Source: Acidobacteriota bacterium
GTDB lineage: Bacteria > Acidobacteriota > JAAYUB01
Assembly (NCBI GenBank): GCA_029565065.1
Contig: JAKQOW010000051.1
Location: 106,789-170,788, forward strand
Direction of reading: 5' to 3'
Length of the DNA: 64,000 bases
The position numbers were made by a program, and so were the translations under genes. Shown here piece by piece: positions 8,354 through 17,308 of this stretch (positions are counted from its first letter, which is position 1; every line of letters starts with the position of its first letter). The notes under the pieces are model-generated. The model did no database searches, had not been told where the DNA came from, and saw only the letters and a list, made by a program, of their open reading frames with translations.

Positions 8354-9832
8354 ATGAAACCACCTGCCCAGATGCAGCAAACCAAGATTGTGGCCACCTA
8401 CGGGCCCTCGCTGAAGACTCCAGATGTGCTGCGATCGGTGCTCAGGCTCGGCGTCGACGTCGTCCGCTATAATTTCTCCCATGGCAAGCCCGACGAGTTC
8501 GCGCGCCTGGTCCGGACACTGCGGCGTCTGGAACACGAACTGGGCCGGCCCATCGGGATCCTCGCCGACCTGCAAGGGCCGAAGATCCGGACCGGCGAGC
8601 TGGCCGGCCACCAGCCCGTGACCATCACCACCGGCCAGGACTTTTTCCTGACCCGCCGGGCGGTCGCCGGCACTGCCCGCGGGATATCCATCTCGTACGC
8701 CTTCACTCCCGATGAGTTCCAGCCCGGCGCACGGATTCTGATGGACGACGGCAAGATCGGCCTGCGCGTCGTCCGGATCATGGACGACACGCTGCACTGC
8801 ACCGTCGAAAAGGGGGGTGGGCTGCGCGAACGCCAAGGGGTCAACTTCCCCGGAACCTCCACCCGCCTGCCGGCGATGACTGTCAAAGACCGCGCCGATG
8901 CCGTCGCTGCCTTGGCCGCCGGGGCTGATTTTCTGGCGCTCAGCTTTGTCCGGCAGGGGACGGATGTGAAGTTGTTGCGTCGGCTCATTGACGCCGCCGG
9001 CACCAATGCGGCCATCGTCGCCAAAATTGAGAAACCGCAAGCGCTCGACAATCTCGATGACATCCTGGCCGCCACCGATGCGGTCATGGTCGCCCGCGGC
9101 GATCTGGGTGTTGAGGTGGACATTGAACGGATCGGCATCCTCCAGAAACAGATCATCGGTCGTTGCCGCCGGGCAGGCATCCCGGTCATCGTTGCCACCC
9201 AGATGCTGGAGAGCATGACCGACCAACCCCGGCCGACCCGGGCGGAAGCGACCGATGTCACCAACGCCATTCTCGATGGCACCGACGCGGTCATGCTGTC
9301 CGGCGAAACATCTCTGGGACGTTACCCCATGGAGACCGTACGCACCATGGCCACCATTGCGGCCGAAACGGAGCGTTACCTGCGCCAGATGCCCAATCTG
9401 CTGACTGACCCGGATCCGCTCGATTCCGGCGATGATCCCCTGACCGCCATCGCCCGCGCCGCCTACCATGCCAGTCGCGAAGTCCGCGCCGCAGCCATCA
9501 CCGTGCACACGCTCTCGGGGCGAACCGCCCGTGTGCTGTCCCGCTTCAGGCCCGACTGCCCGATCGCCGCCATGACACCGGATCCCGCCGCCTGGCGACG
9601 CATGTCCTTGTACTATGGGGTGCATCCCGTCCGGATCCCGACATCGCGTTCCAGCGATCATCTGATGGAGCAGGCGGAGAGCTGGGCAAAGCGTCATTTC
9701 CAGTCGGACCAGCCAGCCCATTTCGTCATCCTGTCCGGGCAGGCGCGGTCTGTAGGCGCCACCAACACGATGCGCATCGCCACTATCAACGCCCCGCGGC
9801 GGGAGCGCTCGGTCAAGCCTCGGAGAGGCTAG
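8354..9832 (+). CDS. pyk: Pyruvate kinase
   Basis: 492-residue pyruvate kinase, transferring phosphate from phosphoenolpyruvate to ADP in glycolysis. Signature motifs in order: TKIVATYGPSLKTPD, VVRYNFSHG, ILADLQGPKIRTG, FLALSFVRQGTDV, AKIEKPQALDNLDDI, the active-site block VMVARGDLGVEVD, ATQMLESM, and LSGETSLGRYPMETV. The C-terminal allosteric domain has VHTLSGRTARVLSRFRP. The ATG at 8354 is preceded by AGGTGA; the open frame begins earlier but that part is not family sequence. The Tyr in VATYGPS, where Ile or Leu is usual, is a minor difference. Monocistronic, divergent from the DUF362 gene. Confidence 0.95.
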   Translation: MKPPAQMQQTKIVATYGPSLKTPDVLRSVLRLGVDVVRYNFSHGKPDEFARLVRTLRRLEHELGRPIGILADLQGPKIRTGELAGHQPVTITTGQDFFLTRRAVAGTARGISISYAFTPDEFQPGARILMDDGKIGLRVVRIMDDTLHCTVEKGGGLRERQGVNFPGTSTRLPAMTVKDRADAVAALAAGADFLALSFVRQGTDVKLLRRLIDAAGTNAAIVAKIEKPQALDNLDDILAATDAVMVARGDLGVEVDIERIGILQKQIIGRCRRAGIPVIVATQMLESMTDQPRPTRAEATDVTNAILDGTDAVMLSGETSLGRYPMETVRTMATIAAETERYLRQMPNLLTDPDPLDSGDDPLTAIARAAYHASREVRAAAITVHTLSGRTARVLSRFRPDCPIAAMTPDPAAWRRMSLYYGVHPVRIPTSRSSDHLMEQAESWAKRHFQSDQPAHFVILSGQARSVGATNTMRIATINAPRRERSVKPRRG

Positions 9833-9915
9833 TTTGCGTCGGCGCACCGCCAGCGGGCTCCCGCCGGCGATAGCAGTTGCGTTTTCAAACAGGATTTGTT
9901 ATTCATACTTACAGG

Positions 9916-11484
9916 ATGAAGACATTCGGACGCACGCTGCGATCTGTCCGAAGCCGGCACTTGTTTCTCTTCCTGCTGCCGGCCTTGCTGTGCGGTGCCT
10001 GCCGGTCGGTTTTCTCCGCCCCGCCCAACCGTTCGTGCGAGGGCGTCAGAGGCGTCAACATCTTCCTGGTGGACAACTCACGTTCCGTCCCCCGCATTGA
10101 TGCGAATGTGGAGCGCGCCCAGGTTCTGCGCGAGTTGATGAGTCTGCTCCAGGGCTACGAGAACCGGTTGATTCTCTTCGGCGGTCGTTCGGAAATCGAC
10201 GTGGATGTGCCGGACCGCTACGTGAACGACGGCTGGCATACCGATTTCTATTACGGTTTCAAAGCCGCAGTCGAGATCCGTCGGGAATACTCGCCGGAAT
10301 GCGACGTCAAGTTTATCTTGATCACAGACGGCCTTCTGGACGCCTTCCCCGAGGATTACCCGGACGAGCGGTTTGAACTCAAGCTTCAGGCCCAATCCTA
10401 CGCCCGTGGGCAGACATATCAGTTACTGGAGCGCGAACGGGTCCCAACCTACATCATTCTCCTTGGTGACCAGTACGATCCTCACCTGATTGAACAGTTT
10501 TCCATCAAAGCCAACGGCTTGGCCCGAGCCAACCCGTTGGTGGAAAAAGCATCCGCGTTCTTAAAAAACAACGGCTTCCTGTTGAAGCGATTCGTGTACC
10601 GGATCGAGCCTGAGGCCGGCCTGCCCGAAGTCAAGCAGATTGTCCAGGAGATCGCTGCCAAGGACGCGCCGAAGGTGGAGTTCGCCTTGCTCTTCCTGCT
10701 TCTGGTTGCGGTGATCGTTCTCGTGATCCTCGCCATCCGCAGCTTCCCGGCTCCGGGCGATAAGGAGATCATTGACCTGACCGACGGCGCACCGGTGCTG
10801 ATCGGCGCCGATCAGCCGGTGCAGATGTTGTTGTCCACCCCACGGCGGGCCTCCCGGCACGGCTTGCAGCCGGTCATCGCCACGTCGGCCGCTGTTGCCA
10901 GTGTCAGCTACCAGCGCCGGATCTTCGACTTCACGTCACGCGGCCTCCGGAACGTCCAGAAGCTGTCACCCATCTATCGGCAGTTGCTGGACATGGACGT
11001 TCGGGACCTGGGTCGCCACCTGGAGCGGCTGGAGCGCAGCGGAACCGACGACGAGATCATCGCCGCGACTGACTTGAAGTATTACTGTTCCAACATGGAC
11101 GTCGACCACATTAAAAACATCCTTCGGGCGCGGGAAATGGAGCGGATGGACATCGACGCCAAAGAATTCCTGATGGCCAAGGTATACGTTTCGCTAGCCC
11201 CCGACTTGGTTCAGGAGATGACGGAACAGCGGATCACGATCAGCATTCCGAACCGGAACATGATCCGGGCGCAACTCCAGGAAGGTCAATCGTACGACCT
11301 GGGAAGATACCGGGTCCGGGTGGTGGCCCTGCGCAAGGATTCACCCACCACGGCCCGTCTGGTGCTGGAGTACACTCGGATGCCGTCAACCCTGGGTTTG
11401 AAGCGGATCATACCATCAGCCATCCAGCGGGTGATCCGCTGTCGCAAACCCATCACCGCGTTTTTCAACGCCCCCGGCGCCTGA
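9916..11484 (+). CDS. Membrane-anchored von Willebrand factor A protein
   Basis: 522 residues. An N-terminal hydrophobic stretch (LFLFLLPALLCGAC) is an export signal and possibly a lipoprotein signal with Cys after GA. A vWA-like domain follows: the MIDAS motif is DNSRS at residues 53-57, with the supporting strands NRLILFGG, VKFILITDGLLDAFP and PTYIILLGD. A single membrane helix lies at about residues 255-276, and a 240-residue C-terminal part of mixed alpha/beta character follows. This implies an extracytoplasmic metal-dependent binding domain and a large cytoplasmic part, or the reverse if the first segment is not cleaved. The ATG at 9916 is assigned because the upstream extension lacks a ribosome site. 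No operon partner is obvious; function unknown. Confidence 0.7.
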   Translation: MKTFGRTLRSVRSRHLFLFLLPALLCGACRSVFSAPPNRSCEGVRGVNIFLVDNSRSVPRIDANVERAQVLRELMSLLQGYENRLILFGGRSEIDVDVPDRYVNDGWHTDFYYGFKAAVEIRREYSPECDVKFILITDGLLDAFPEDYPDERFELKLQAQSYARGQTYQLLERERVPTYIILLGDQYDPHLIEQFSIKANGLARANPLVEKASAFLKNNGFLLKRFVYRIEPEAGLPEVKQIVQEIAAKDAPKVEFALLFLLLVAVIVLVILAIRSFPAPGDKEIIDLTDGAPVLIGADQPVQMLLSTPRRASRHGLQPVIATSAAVASVSYQRRIFDFTSRGLRNVQKLSPIYRQLLDMDVRDLGRHLERLERSGTDDEIIAATDLKYYCSNMDVDHIKNILRAREMERMDIDAKEFLMAKVYVSLAPDLVQEMTEQRITISIPNRNMIRAQLQEGQSYDLGRYRVRVVALRKDSPTTARLVLEYTRMPSTLGLKRIIPSAIQRVIRCRKPITAFFNAPGA

Positions 11485-11656
11485 TCCCGGGATATCAATT
11501 CCCAGCCGGCCAAACAGTTCCCAGAGAATTGCGACCCGGACCGGACGACCGGTCCGAACAGATTTCAGAACGTGCGGATTCACCAAACTGACGAACATGA
11601 AACTTTTCCGGGTGTTCCGCCGTACTAGTCTCAGACCGAAAACAGGCGGAGGATCC

Positions 11657-13132
11657 ATGGACAAGAAGAAAAAGCGCGCCATGTGGTGGATTGCGGGCGG
11701 GGTCGCGCTCGTCGTCATTATCATCGTCATCCTGCTGCTGGCGTTCAAAAGCAACGGCCGCCCCATTGTCGAAGCCGACCAGGTGCAGCTTGCGGACAAA
11801 TTGACCGCTATCGTCACCGCTTCCGGGGAAATCAAACCGAAGAACTACGTGGACCTCCAGTCGGAGATCACCGGTGTCATTCAGGAGCTGTACGTCAAGG
11901 AGGGCGATTCGGTGCGCAAGGGCGACGTACTCCTGAAGATCGACCCGTTCCAGACCGAAGCCGACGCCCGCTCGGCGGAATTTCAGTACCGCGCCACGGA
12001 AGAAGAGGCCCGCAACACCAAGCACCAGATCGACGAGGCCAAGCTCAACCTGCGCATCACGGAAGCCAACCTTCAGAGCGCCCGGGCTGAGCTGGACCAG
12101 GCCCAGATCAATCTGGAGCACGAAGCCTCTCTCTTCAAGCGCAAACAGCAACTCCACGAGGACAACCTGGTGTCCCGCGAGGAATACGACCTGGCTCGAT
12201 CCAGCTTCCGATTGGCGGAAAGCCGCGTTGAAGCGGCCAAAGCCCGGCTCAGCGAACTGGAGACGCGGATCGAGGTGTCCAAGGTCAACATCGAGCAGAT
12301 GGAGACCAGCTACCAGGCCGCGGCCAGCCGGGTGGGCCAGTTTCAGGCCATGCTGGATCGGGCCCGCGATCTGCTGAACAAGACCGTTCTGACCTCCCCG
12401 CTCACCGGCGTGATCACCAAACTGGAAGTCGAGAAAGGCGAACGCGCCGTGCCGGGCATGATGTTCAATCCCTCCGCCACCCTGATGACCATCGCGGATC
12501 TGTCCGTGATCGAAACCGAGGTCAAGGTCGACGAGACCGATATCGTCAACGTCAAGCTCAACCAGCCGGTGATCGTGAAGGTGGATGCGCTGCCCGATCG
12601 TCCGCTCAAGGGCCACGTCACCGAGATCGGCAACAGCGCCATCACCACGGGAACCACCACCACGACTGACCAGGCCAAAGATTTCAAGGTGGTGGTCCAG
12701 TTGGACAATCCGCCTGTCCAGCTTCGACCGGGCTTGTCCGCCACCGCGGAAATCACCACCGCGGTCAAGGAAAACATCCTGGCCATCCCCCTTCAGGCGG
12801 TGGTGATGCGCGAGGTGGAGCTGGATGGCATCGGCGGTGTTGTCCACCCGTGGCAGAAGAAGGATGCCAAAAAGGAGAATGACGCCAAAAAGCCGAAGCT
12901 TGTCGAGAAGCAGGGTGTGTTCAAGGTGGACAAGGAGAATCGGGTGGTCTTCGTCCTGGTGGAGACCGGCATCACCGGTGAAACCAAGATCGAGGTCCTC
13001 AAGGGCCTGACGGATCGCGACGAGATCGTCGTCGGCAGTTTCAAGACGCTGCGCAACCTAAAGGATGGCGACTTTGTCCAGAAACGGCGACCGGGCACCG
13101 GCCCGGCCCGCGAAGAGGAGCAGGGCTCATGA
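11657..13132 (+). CDS. Periplasmic adaptor (HlyD/MacA family) of an ABC efflux system
   Basis: 491-residue membrane fusion protein. An N-terminal membrane anchor ([21 protein letters not shown]) is followed by the lipoyl half-motif [20 protein letters not shown], a long alpha-helical hairpin at about residues 90-240, the second lipoyl half ([18 protein letters not shown]) and beta-barrel and membrane-proximal domains. A Lys-rich insertion occurs near residues 395-425. The ATG at 11657 follows GGAGG. The stop overlaps the ATPase start by 4 bp, so the two are translationally coupled. The tripartite pump also needs a permease and an outer-membrane channel, and neither is encoded nearby. Confidence 0.88.
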   Translation: MDKKKKRAMWWIAGGVALVVIIIVILLLAFKSNGRPIVEADQVQLADKLTAIVTASGEIKPKNYVDLQSEITGVIQELYVKEGDSVRKGDVLLKIDPFQTEADARSAEFQYRATEEEARNTKHQIDEAKLNLRITEANLQSARAELDQAQINLEHEASLFKRKQQLHEDNLVSREEYDLARSSFRLAESRVEAAKARLSELETRIEVSKVNIEQMETSYQAAASRVGQFQAMLDRARDLLNKTVLTSPLTGVITKLEVEKGERAVPGMMFNPSATLMTIADLSVIETEVKVDETDIVNVKLNQPVIVKVDALPDRPLKGHVTEIGNSAITTGTTTTTDQAKDFKVVVQLDNPPVQLRPGLSATAEITTAVKENILAIPLQAVVMREVELDGIGGVVHPWQKKDAKKENDAKKPKLVEKQGVFKVDKENRVVFVLVETGITGETKIEVLKGLTDRDEIVVGSFKTLRNLKDGDFVQKRRPGTGPAREEEQGS

Positions 13133-13860
13133 GCCAGGCCAACCACATCACCATCAAGACCGAGGAACTCTGGAAAACGTACAGCATGGGCACGGTGGAG
13201 ATCCAGGCGCTCCGCGGGGTGGACTTTGAGGTCAAGCGCAGCGAGTTCGTGGCGATCATGGGACCCTCCGGATCCGGCAAATCCACGCTGATGAACCTCA
13301 TCGGATGTCTGGACACACCGTCCAAGGGCAACTACTTCCTCAACGGACAGCTGGTCAGCCAGCTCGACGACAACGAGCTGGCCCAGATCCGGAACAAGGA
13401 AATCGGATTCGTCTTCCAGACCTTCAACCTGCTGGCCCGCTCCACGGCCTTGCAGAACGTCGAGCTGCCCCTCATCTACAGCGGCATACCGGCAAAAAAA
13501 CGGCGCGAGATGGCCGAATCCGCCCTGCAGAACGTGGAACTGGCCGACCGGATGAGCCACCGGCCCAACGAACTTTCCGGCGGCCAGCGCCAGCGCGTGG
13601 CGATCGCCCGGGCGCTGGTCAATACCCCCTCCATCTTGCTCGCCGACGAGCCGACGGGCAACCTGGATTCCAAAACCGGCGATGAGATTCTGAGTCTGTT
13701 CCATCGGCTGCATGAGCGTGGCAACACCATCATCCTGGTCACTCACGAGCGGGACGTGGCCGCGCACGCCCAGCGCGTCATCCACCTGCGCGACGGCCTC
13801 ATCGAATTCGAGGAGATCAACCCTCCGTTCGTCGCCGCCGCTCCCCAGGTGGTCTCCTGA
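13129..13860 (+). CDS. ABC transporter ATPase, MacB/LolD type
   Basis: 243-residue ATP-binding subunit. Walker A is GPSGSGKS, followed by [15 protein letters not shown] typical of MacB/LolD-class ATPases. The Q-loop region is [22 protein letters not shown]. The signature is [15 protein letters not shown], Walker [13 protein letters not shown], and the H-loop histidine is in [10 protein letters not shown]. It starts in an ATGA overlap with the adaptor gene. The FtsX-like permease that these ATPases energise is not found downstream: the next gene encodes a single-signal-peptide protein. It must act with a permease encoded elsewhere, or one has been lost. Confidence 0.92.
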   Translation: MSQANHITIKTEELWKTYSMGTVEIQALRGVDFEVKRSEFVAIMGPSGSGKSTLMNLIGCLDTPSKGNYFLNGQLVSQLDDNELAQIRNKEIGFVFQTFNLLARSTALQNVELPLIYSGIPAKKRREMAESALQNVELADRMSHRPNELSGGQRQRVAIARALVNTPSILLADEPTGNLDSKTGDEILSLFHRLHERGNTIILVTHERDVAAHAQRVIHLRDGLIEFEEINPPFVAAAPQVVS

Positions 13861-14076
13861 AACGATTGGCGGCATCCGGGCGCGCCGGCCCGACCGCCAG
13901 CCCGTTTGCCGGACGGGCAGCCGGGCCAGGATCCGGTGTGAGCGGATCATCCAGCGGGAAAAACCGTTTCCGTTACTCGGCTCGATGAGACCATCGCCGG
14001 GGATGAGTATCTTACCCAAGTGTCAGCGGCTAGCGGCGGGACGGCGCGGACAACACATTCGAATTCAGGGGGATTC

Positions 14077-14853
14077 GTGAAACGAACGTTGATCGCCTGC
14101 GGATTTGGCGTTGCCTTGGTTTGCGCAGCCTGGGCCGCGGATTTCTGGCTGCAGAAACCCTACACCCAATGGCGTGAGAGCGAAGCGCGCCAGATCCTTA
14201 CCCGCTCGCCCTGGACCTATGTGTACCAGTGGGGGTACATCGGCAACATTCAACAAAACATCGCGGGCACGGGTGATTCGGAACGTGAATTTATAGTCAT
14301 CATCCGGGCCCACCTGTTCTCGGCGCGGGCGGTGCGCCAAGCCTACGTTGCGCTGATCGCCCGGGGCGATCAAGACCGATTTGCACGCTATCGGGATATA
14401 GCGACTCGGGACTACCCCGACGAGATCGTCGTGTCGCTCACTGTCGATTCCAAACCCAAGGGAGTCTCGGCTGTGTTTGATGTCGAGCGCGCGCTGCACA
14501 ACCTCAGCCTGCCCGAGCTGCGCTCGAACACCTTCCTGGCCACCAACTCCGGCAAGAAAGTGTATATCAAGGATTATATCGCCCCGACACCGGACGGCTC
14601 CGGGGCCAAGTTCATTTTTCCTCGCTTTGCCGACGACGGGGTGCCTCTCGTCACGCGCGACGACAAAACCCTTCGTTTTCAAACCATCAAGATCAAGATC
14701 AAGAGCCTGAGCGACCTGGAAGAGGACGAAAACCGGCCCTCGGAAAATGTAGCCTATGTCCTCAGCACTCGCACGCTGATTCAGAACGAGCTGGAGATCG
14801 ACGCCACGTTCCAGATCGACAAGCTCCTGTTGAGCAATCGCCTGGATTTCTGA
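14077..14853 (+). CDS. Secreted protein of unknown function with KPYTQW...SPW motif
   Basis: 258 residues, beginning with a signal peptide (KRTLIACGFGVALVCAAWAA). Immediately after it comes WLQKPYTQWRESEARQ followed by ILTRSPW, a motif that from memory is recurrent at the N-terminus of acidobacterial secreted hypothetical proteins; I could not verify this. The rest alternates short beta strands and charged loops, with no catalytic motif recognised. The GTG start at 14077 is preceded by AGGGGG; the upstream open frame (from 14020) lacks a ribosome site. It follows the ABC genes by 216 bp, in which I see no feature, so it may or may not share their transcript. Confidence 0.7.
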   Translation: MKRTLIACGFGVALVCAAWAADFWLQKPYTQWRESEARQILTRSPWTYVYQWGYIGNIQQNIAGTGDSEREFIVIIRAHLFSARAVRQAYVALIARGDQDRFARYRDIATRDYPDEIVVSLTVDSKPKGVSAVFDVERALHNLSLPELRSNTFLATNSGKKVYIKDYIAPTPDGSGAKFIFPRFADDGVPLVTRDDKTLRFQTIKIKIKSLSDLEEDENRPSENVAYVLSTRTLIQNELEIDATFQIDKLLLSNRLDF

Positions 14854-14977
14854 CCGCTCCCGTCCCGGGCGGATTGTCTTCGGCCCACGCTTCATCTACA
14901 ATGAACGCAGCGCACCGATGATCGATGCCGGCATCCGCGTCGCGAGCCGGCGGGTGGCGGCGACACGTGGAGGCCCC

Positions 14978-15676
14978 ATGTCCGAGCGTCCCCGGATTCT
15001 GCTGGTTGAGGACGAGAAGTCCATTGCCGACATCTTGCTCTACGCCCTGGACACTGACGGGTTCAGAACCAGCTGGGTGAGCACGGGCGCTGAAGCCCTC
15101 GCGGCGCTGGAGCGCGATCCGATCGATTTGACCATCGTGGACATCGGACTGCCTGACCTGAGCGGTTTCGAGCTGTTCGCGGAAATCCGCCGGCACCATC
15201 CGATCCCGATCATCTTTCTCACCGCGCGCGGCAGCGAGGTCGACCGCGTCTCCGGCCTGGAGATGGGCGCCGACGATTACGTGGTCAAACCGTTCAGCCC
15301 GCGGGAGGTGGCCGCGCGGGTGCGGGCGGTGCTCCGGCGGGGGCAGCGGCCGGCCGTTGGGCCACCGGCCGAGCCCCGGCAGCCGCTCCCGTTCACCGTG
15401 GACCCCCAGCGGCGAACAATCAGCTACTTCGGCCATGCACTGGAGCTGTCGCGGTACGAATATCGCATCCTGGAAAAACTCATCGAGCATCCCGGCTGGG
15501 TGTTTTCCCGTGAGCGACTGATGGAACTCGTCTGGGAATGCCCGGAGATGAGCCTTGACCGCACGGTCGACACCCACATCAAGACCCTGCGCGCCAAACT
15601 CCGAGAGGTTCGCCCCGAACCCGACCCCATTGTGACGCACCGGGGGGTGGGGTATGCGTTGCGGGAGGACTGGTGA
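14978..15676 (+). CDS. creB: CreB-type response regulator
   Basis: 232-residue OmpR-family regulator. The receiver domain has the acidic pair in LLVEDE, phospho-acceptor D55 in TIVDIGLPDLSGF, and K104 in YVVKPFSPRE. The C-terminal winged helix contains LSRYEYRILEKLIEHPG and DRTVDTHIKTLRAKLR. Its resemblance to E. coli CreB is close over its whole length, including the LTARGSEVDRVSGLEMGADDY region and the THRGVGYALR end. The ATG has GGAGG 4 nt upstream. It overlaps creC by 4 bp (GTGA). An exact CreB operator-type repeat lies downstream, before the VIT/vWA gene, so this gene is expected to control that cluster. Confidence 0.9.
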   Translation: MSERPRILLVEDEKSIADILLYALDTDGFRTSWVSTGAEALAALERDPIDLTIVDIGLPDLSGFELFAEIRRHHPIPIIFLTARGSEVDRVSGLEMGADDYVVKPFSPREVAARVRAVLRRGQRPAVGPPAEPRQPLPFTVDPQRRTISYFGHALELSRYEYRILEKLIEHPGWVFSRERLMELVWECPEMSLDRTVDTHIKTLRAKLREVRPEPDPIVTHRGVGYALREDW

Positions 15677-17115
15677 GCATCCGCCTGCGGATCTTCCTCG
15701 GGTTTTGTCTTGCGATCATCGCCGGCTTTCTGGCCTTGAGCCTGTGGATCACAGAGGACATCCGGCTACAGCCGCTGAAATCCACGGAAGAGGCCATGGT
15801 GGATACGGCCAACATCCTGGCGGCCGGCCTGGAGGATCATCTCAGGGAAGAGCGCCCCGACGTCATGGATCTCCGCGCCGCCATGGATCGGGCGCTCCAG
15901 CGAAAGCTTGACGCGCGCTTGTATCAACTCGAAAAGCAAGCGGTGACAACCCGCGTGTACGTCACCGACGCGCGCGGCATCGTGATCTACGACTCACACG
16001 GCGGGGCCGACGAAGGCAAGGACTACTCCCGCTGGAACGATGTCTACCTGACTTTGCGCGGACGGTACGGTGCTCGGGCCACGCGGGGAAACGCTAAGGA
16101 TTTCTATTCCACCGTGCTCTACGTGGCGGCACCGGTTAACGCCGGCGGCCGGCTGGCCGGTGTGCTCACCGTGGCCAAGCCAGTGAACAGCGTCAAGGTG
16201 TTCATCACCGAGATCACCCGCAAAATCGCCCTGGCGGCGGTGGTCTCTTTTCTGGCGGCCGCGGTGTTGAGTTTCATCGTCTCCACGTGGATCACCCGCC
16301 CGCTTGACCGCCTGGCCGGGTATGCCCAGTCTGTCCGCGACGGACGGCGCGCCAGTCTGCCCCCGCTGGGCAGCAGTGAAATCCGCACTCTGGGCCAGGC
16401 CTTCGAGCAGATGCGCGATACTCTCGAGGGTAAACAGTACGTGGAGCAGTACGTTCAGACACTGACCCACGAGATCAAGGCGCCCTTGTCTTCCATCCGG
16501 GGCGCCGCCGAACTTCTGCAAGAGGAGCCGCCACCAGAGGCCCGCCGCCGCTTCGCCGCCACCATCGCCGATGCCGCCACCCGGATTCAGCGGTTGGTGG
16601 ACCGCCTGTTGGATCTGACCGCGCTGGAGAGCCGCAAGGGTCTGGTGCAGGTGGAATCCGTCAGCCTGCATGAGTTGGTGGATGACATCGCGGCAACGGT
16701 TGATCCCCAGCTCCAAGCCAAGGCAATCTCAACGAACCTGTCGCTTGCTCCGGACCTGGCCGTGCCCGGCGAGCGCTTTTTGCTCCGCAGCGCACTGGTC
16801 AACCTGATCCAGAACGCCATCGACTTCACCCCGGTCGGGGGCAGCATCCGGGTTGCTGCGGTTGCGGAGATCGGAATGGCTGTGATCACGGTTCACGACA
16901 ATGGCCCGGGCATTCCGGACTATGCGCTGGATCGTGTGTTCGAACGCTTCTACTCGCTGCCCCGTCCAGACACGGGAGCCAAGAGCACCGGCCTCGGTTT
17001 GGCCCTGGTGCGCGAGGCGGTGACGCTTCATGGTGGAAGCATCGATCTGGCCAACCACCCGAATGGTGGCACGCTGGCGACCCTCCGTTTGCCGCTGGCG
17101 CCCCCCGCTGGATGA
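15673..17115 (+). CDS. creC: CreC-type sensor histidine kinase
   Basis: 480-residue membrane kinase. Two membrane helices (about residues 7-27 and 190-210) flank a periplasmic sensor domain containing GKDYSRWNDVYLTLRGRYGAR, which is nearly the same in E. coli CreC. A HAMP region leads to the dimerisation helix with phospho-acceptor H266 in LTHEIKAPLSSIRGAAELL. The ATPase domain has N-box NLIQNAIDFTP, G1 DNGPGIPDYALDRVFERFYSLPR and G2 STGLGLALVREAV. GTG start inside the creB stop (GTGA overlap). In E. coli the next gene is creD; here it is replaced by the VIT/vWA-exosortase genes. The signal sensed is unknown. Confidence 0.9.
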   Translation: MSIRLRIFLGFCLAIIAGFLALSLWITEDIRLQPLKSTEEAMVDTANILAAGLEDHLREERPDVMDLRAAMDRALQRKLDARLYQLEKQAVTTRVYVTDARGIVIYDSHGGADEGKDYSRWNDVYLTLRGRYGARATRGNAKDFYSTVLYVAAPVNAGGRLAGVLTVAKPVNSVKVFITEITRKIALAAVVSFLAAAVLSFIVSTWITRPLDRLAGYAQSVRDGRRASLPPLGSSEIRTLGQAFEQMRDTLEGKQYVEQYVQTLTHEIKAPLSSIRGAAELLQEEPPPEARRRFAATIADAATRIQRLVDRLLDLTALESRKGLVQVESVSLHELVDDIAATVDPQLQAKAISTNLSLAPDLAVPGERFLLRSALVNLIQNAIDFTPVGGSIRVAAVAEIGMAVITVHDNGPGIPDYALDRVFERFYSLPRPDTGAKSTGLGLALVREAVTLHGGSIDLANHPNGGTLATLRLPLAPPAG

Positions 17116-17207
17116 TCCAAGCCAAGCATCTGCTTCGGTAGAGCCGTTGACCGGCGGTCCGGCGGTTTCGGTCGGACTGCGCCCGGCCACTCCTGCCGTG
17201 CTGCTGC

Positions 17208-17223
17208 TTCACCGAAAATTCAC
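17208..17223 (+). promoter_or_regulatory. cre-tag: predicted CreB operator, exact match
   Basis: TTCAC CGAAAA TTCAC, an exact fit to the E. coli CreB recognition repeat TTCAC-N6-TTCAC. It lies 85 bp upstream of the VIT/vWA start and 92 bp downstream of creC. Confidence 0.75.
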
Positions 17224-17240
17224 CACAATCACCTGACCAG

Positions 17241-17256
17241 TTCAAACTTCGTTCAC
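17241..17256 (+). promoter_or_regulatory. Second cre-tag-like repeat (9/10)
   Basis: TTCAA ACTTCG TTCAC, one mismatch to the CreB repeat and the same 6-nt spacer. It begins 33 bp (about three helical turns) after the exact site, so both would face the same side of the DNA. No convincing -10 hexamer was identified downstream. Confidence 0.6.
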
Positions 17257-17308
17257 GCCGCGGCGGGATGCTCGAACCAGAAACGAATCCATCCGTTGGG
17301 AGGTCGCC

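Noticed and set aside
8261..9847. 528-codon minus-strand open frame opposite pyruvate kinase
   Set aside because: Pyruvate kinase on the plus strand has every family motif; the reverse frame has none.
11495..12847. 450-codon minus-strand open frame opposite the adaptor gene
   Set aside because: Gly/His/Asp-rich shadow of the adaptor's helical hairpin codons; no ribosome site.
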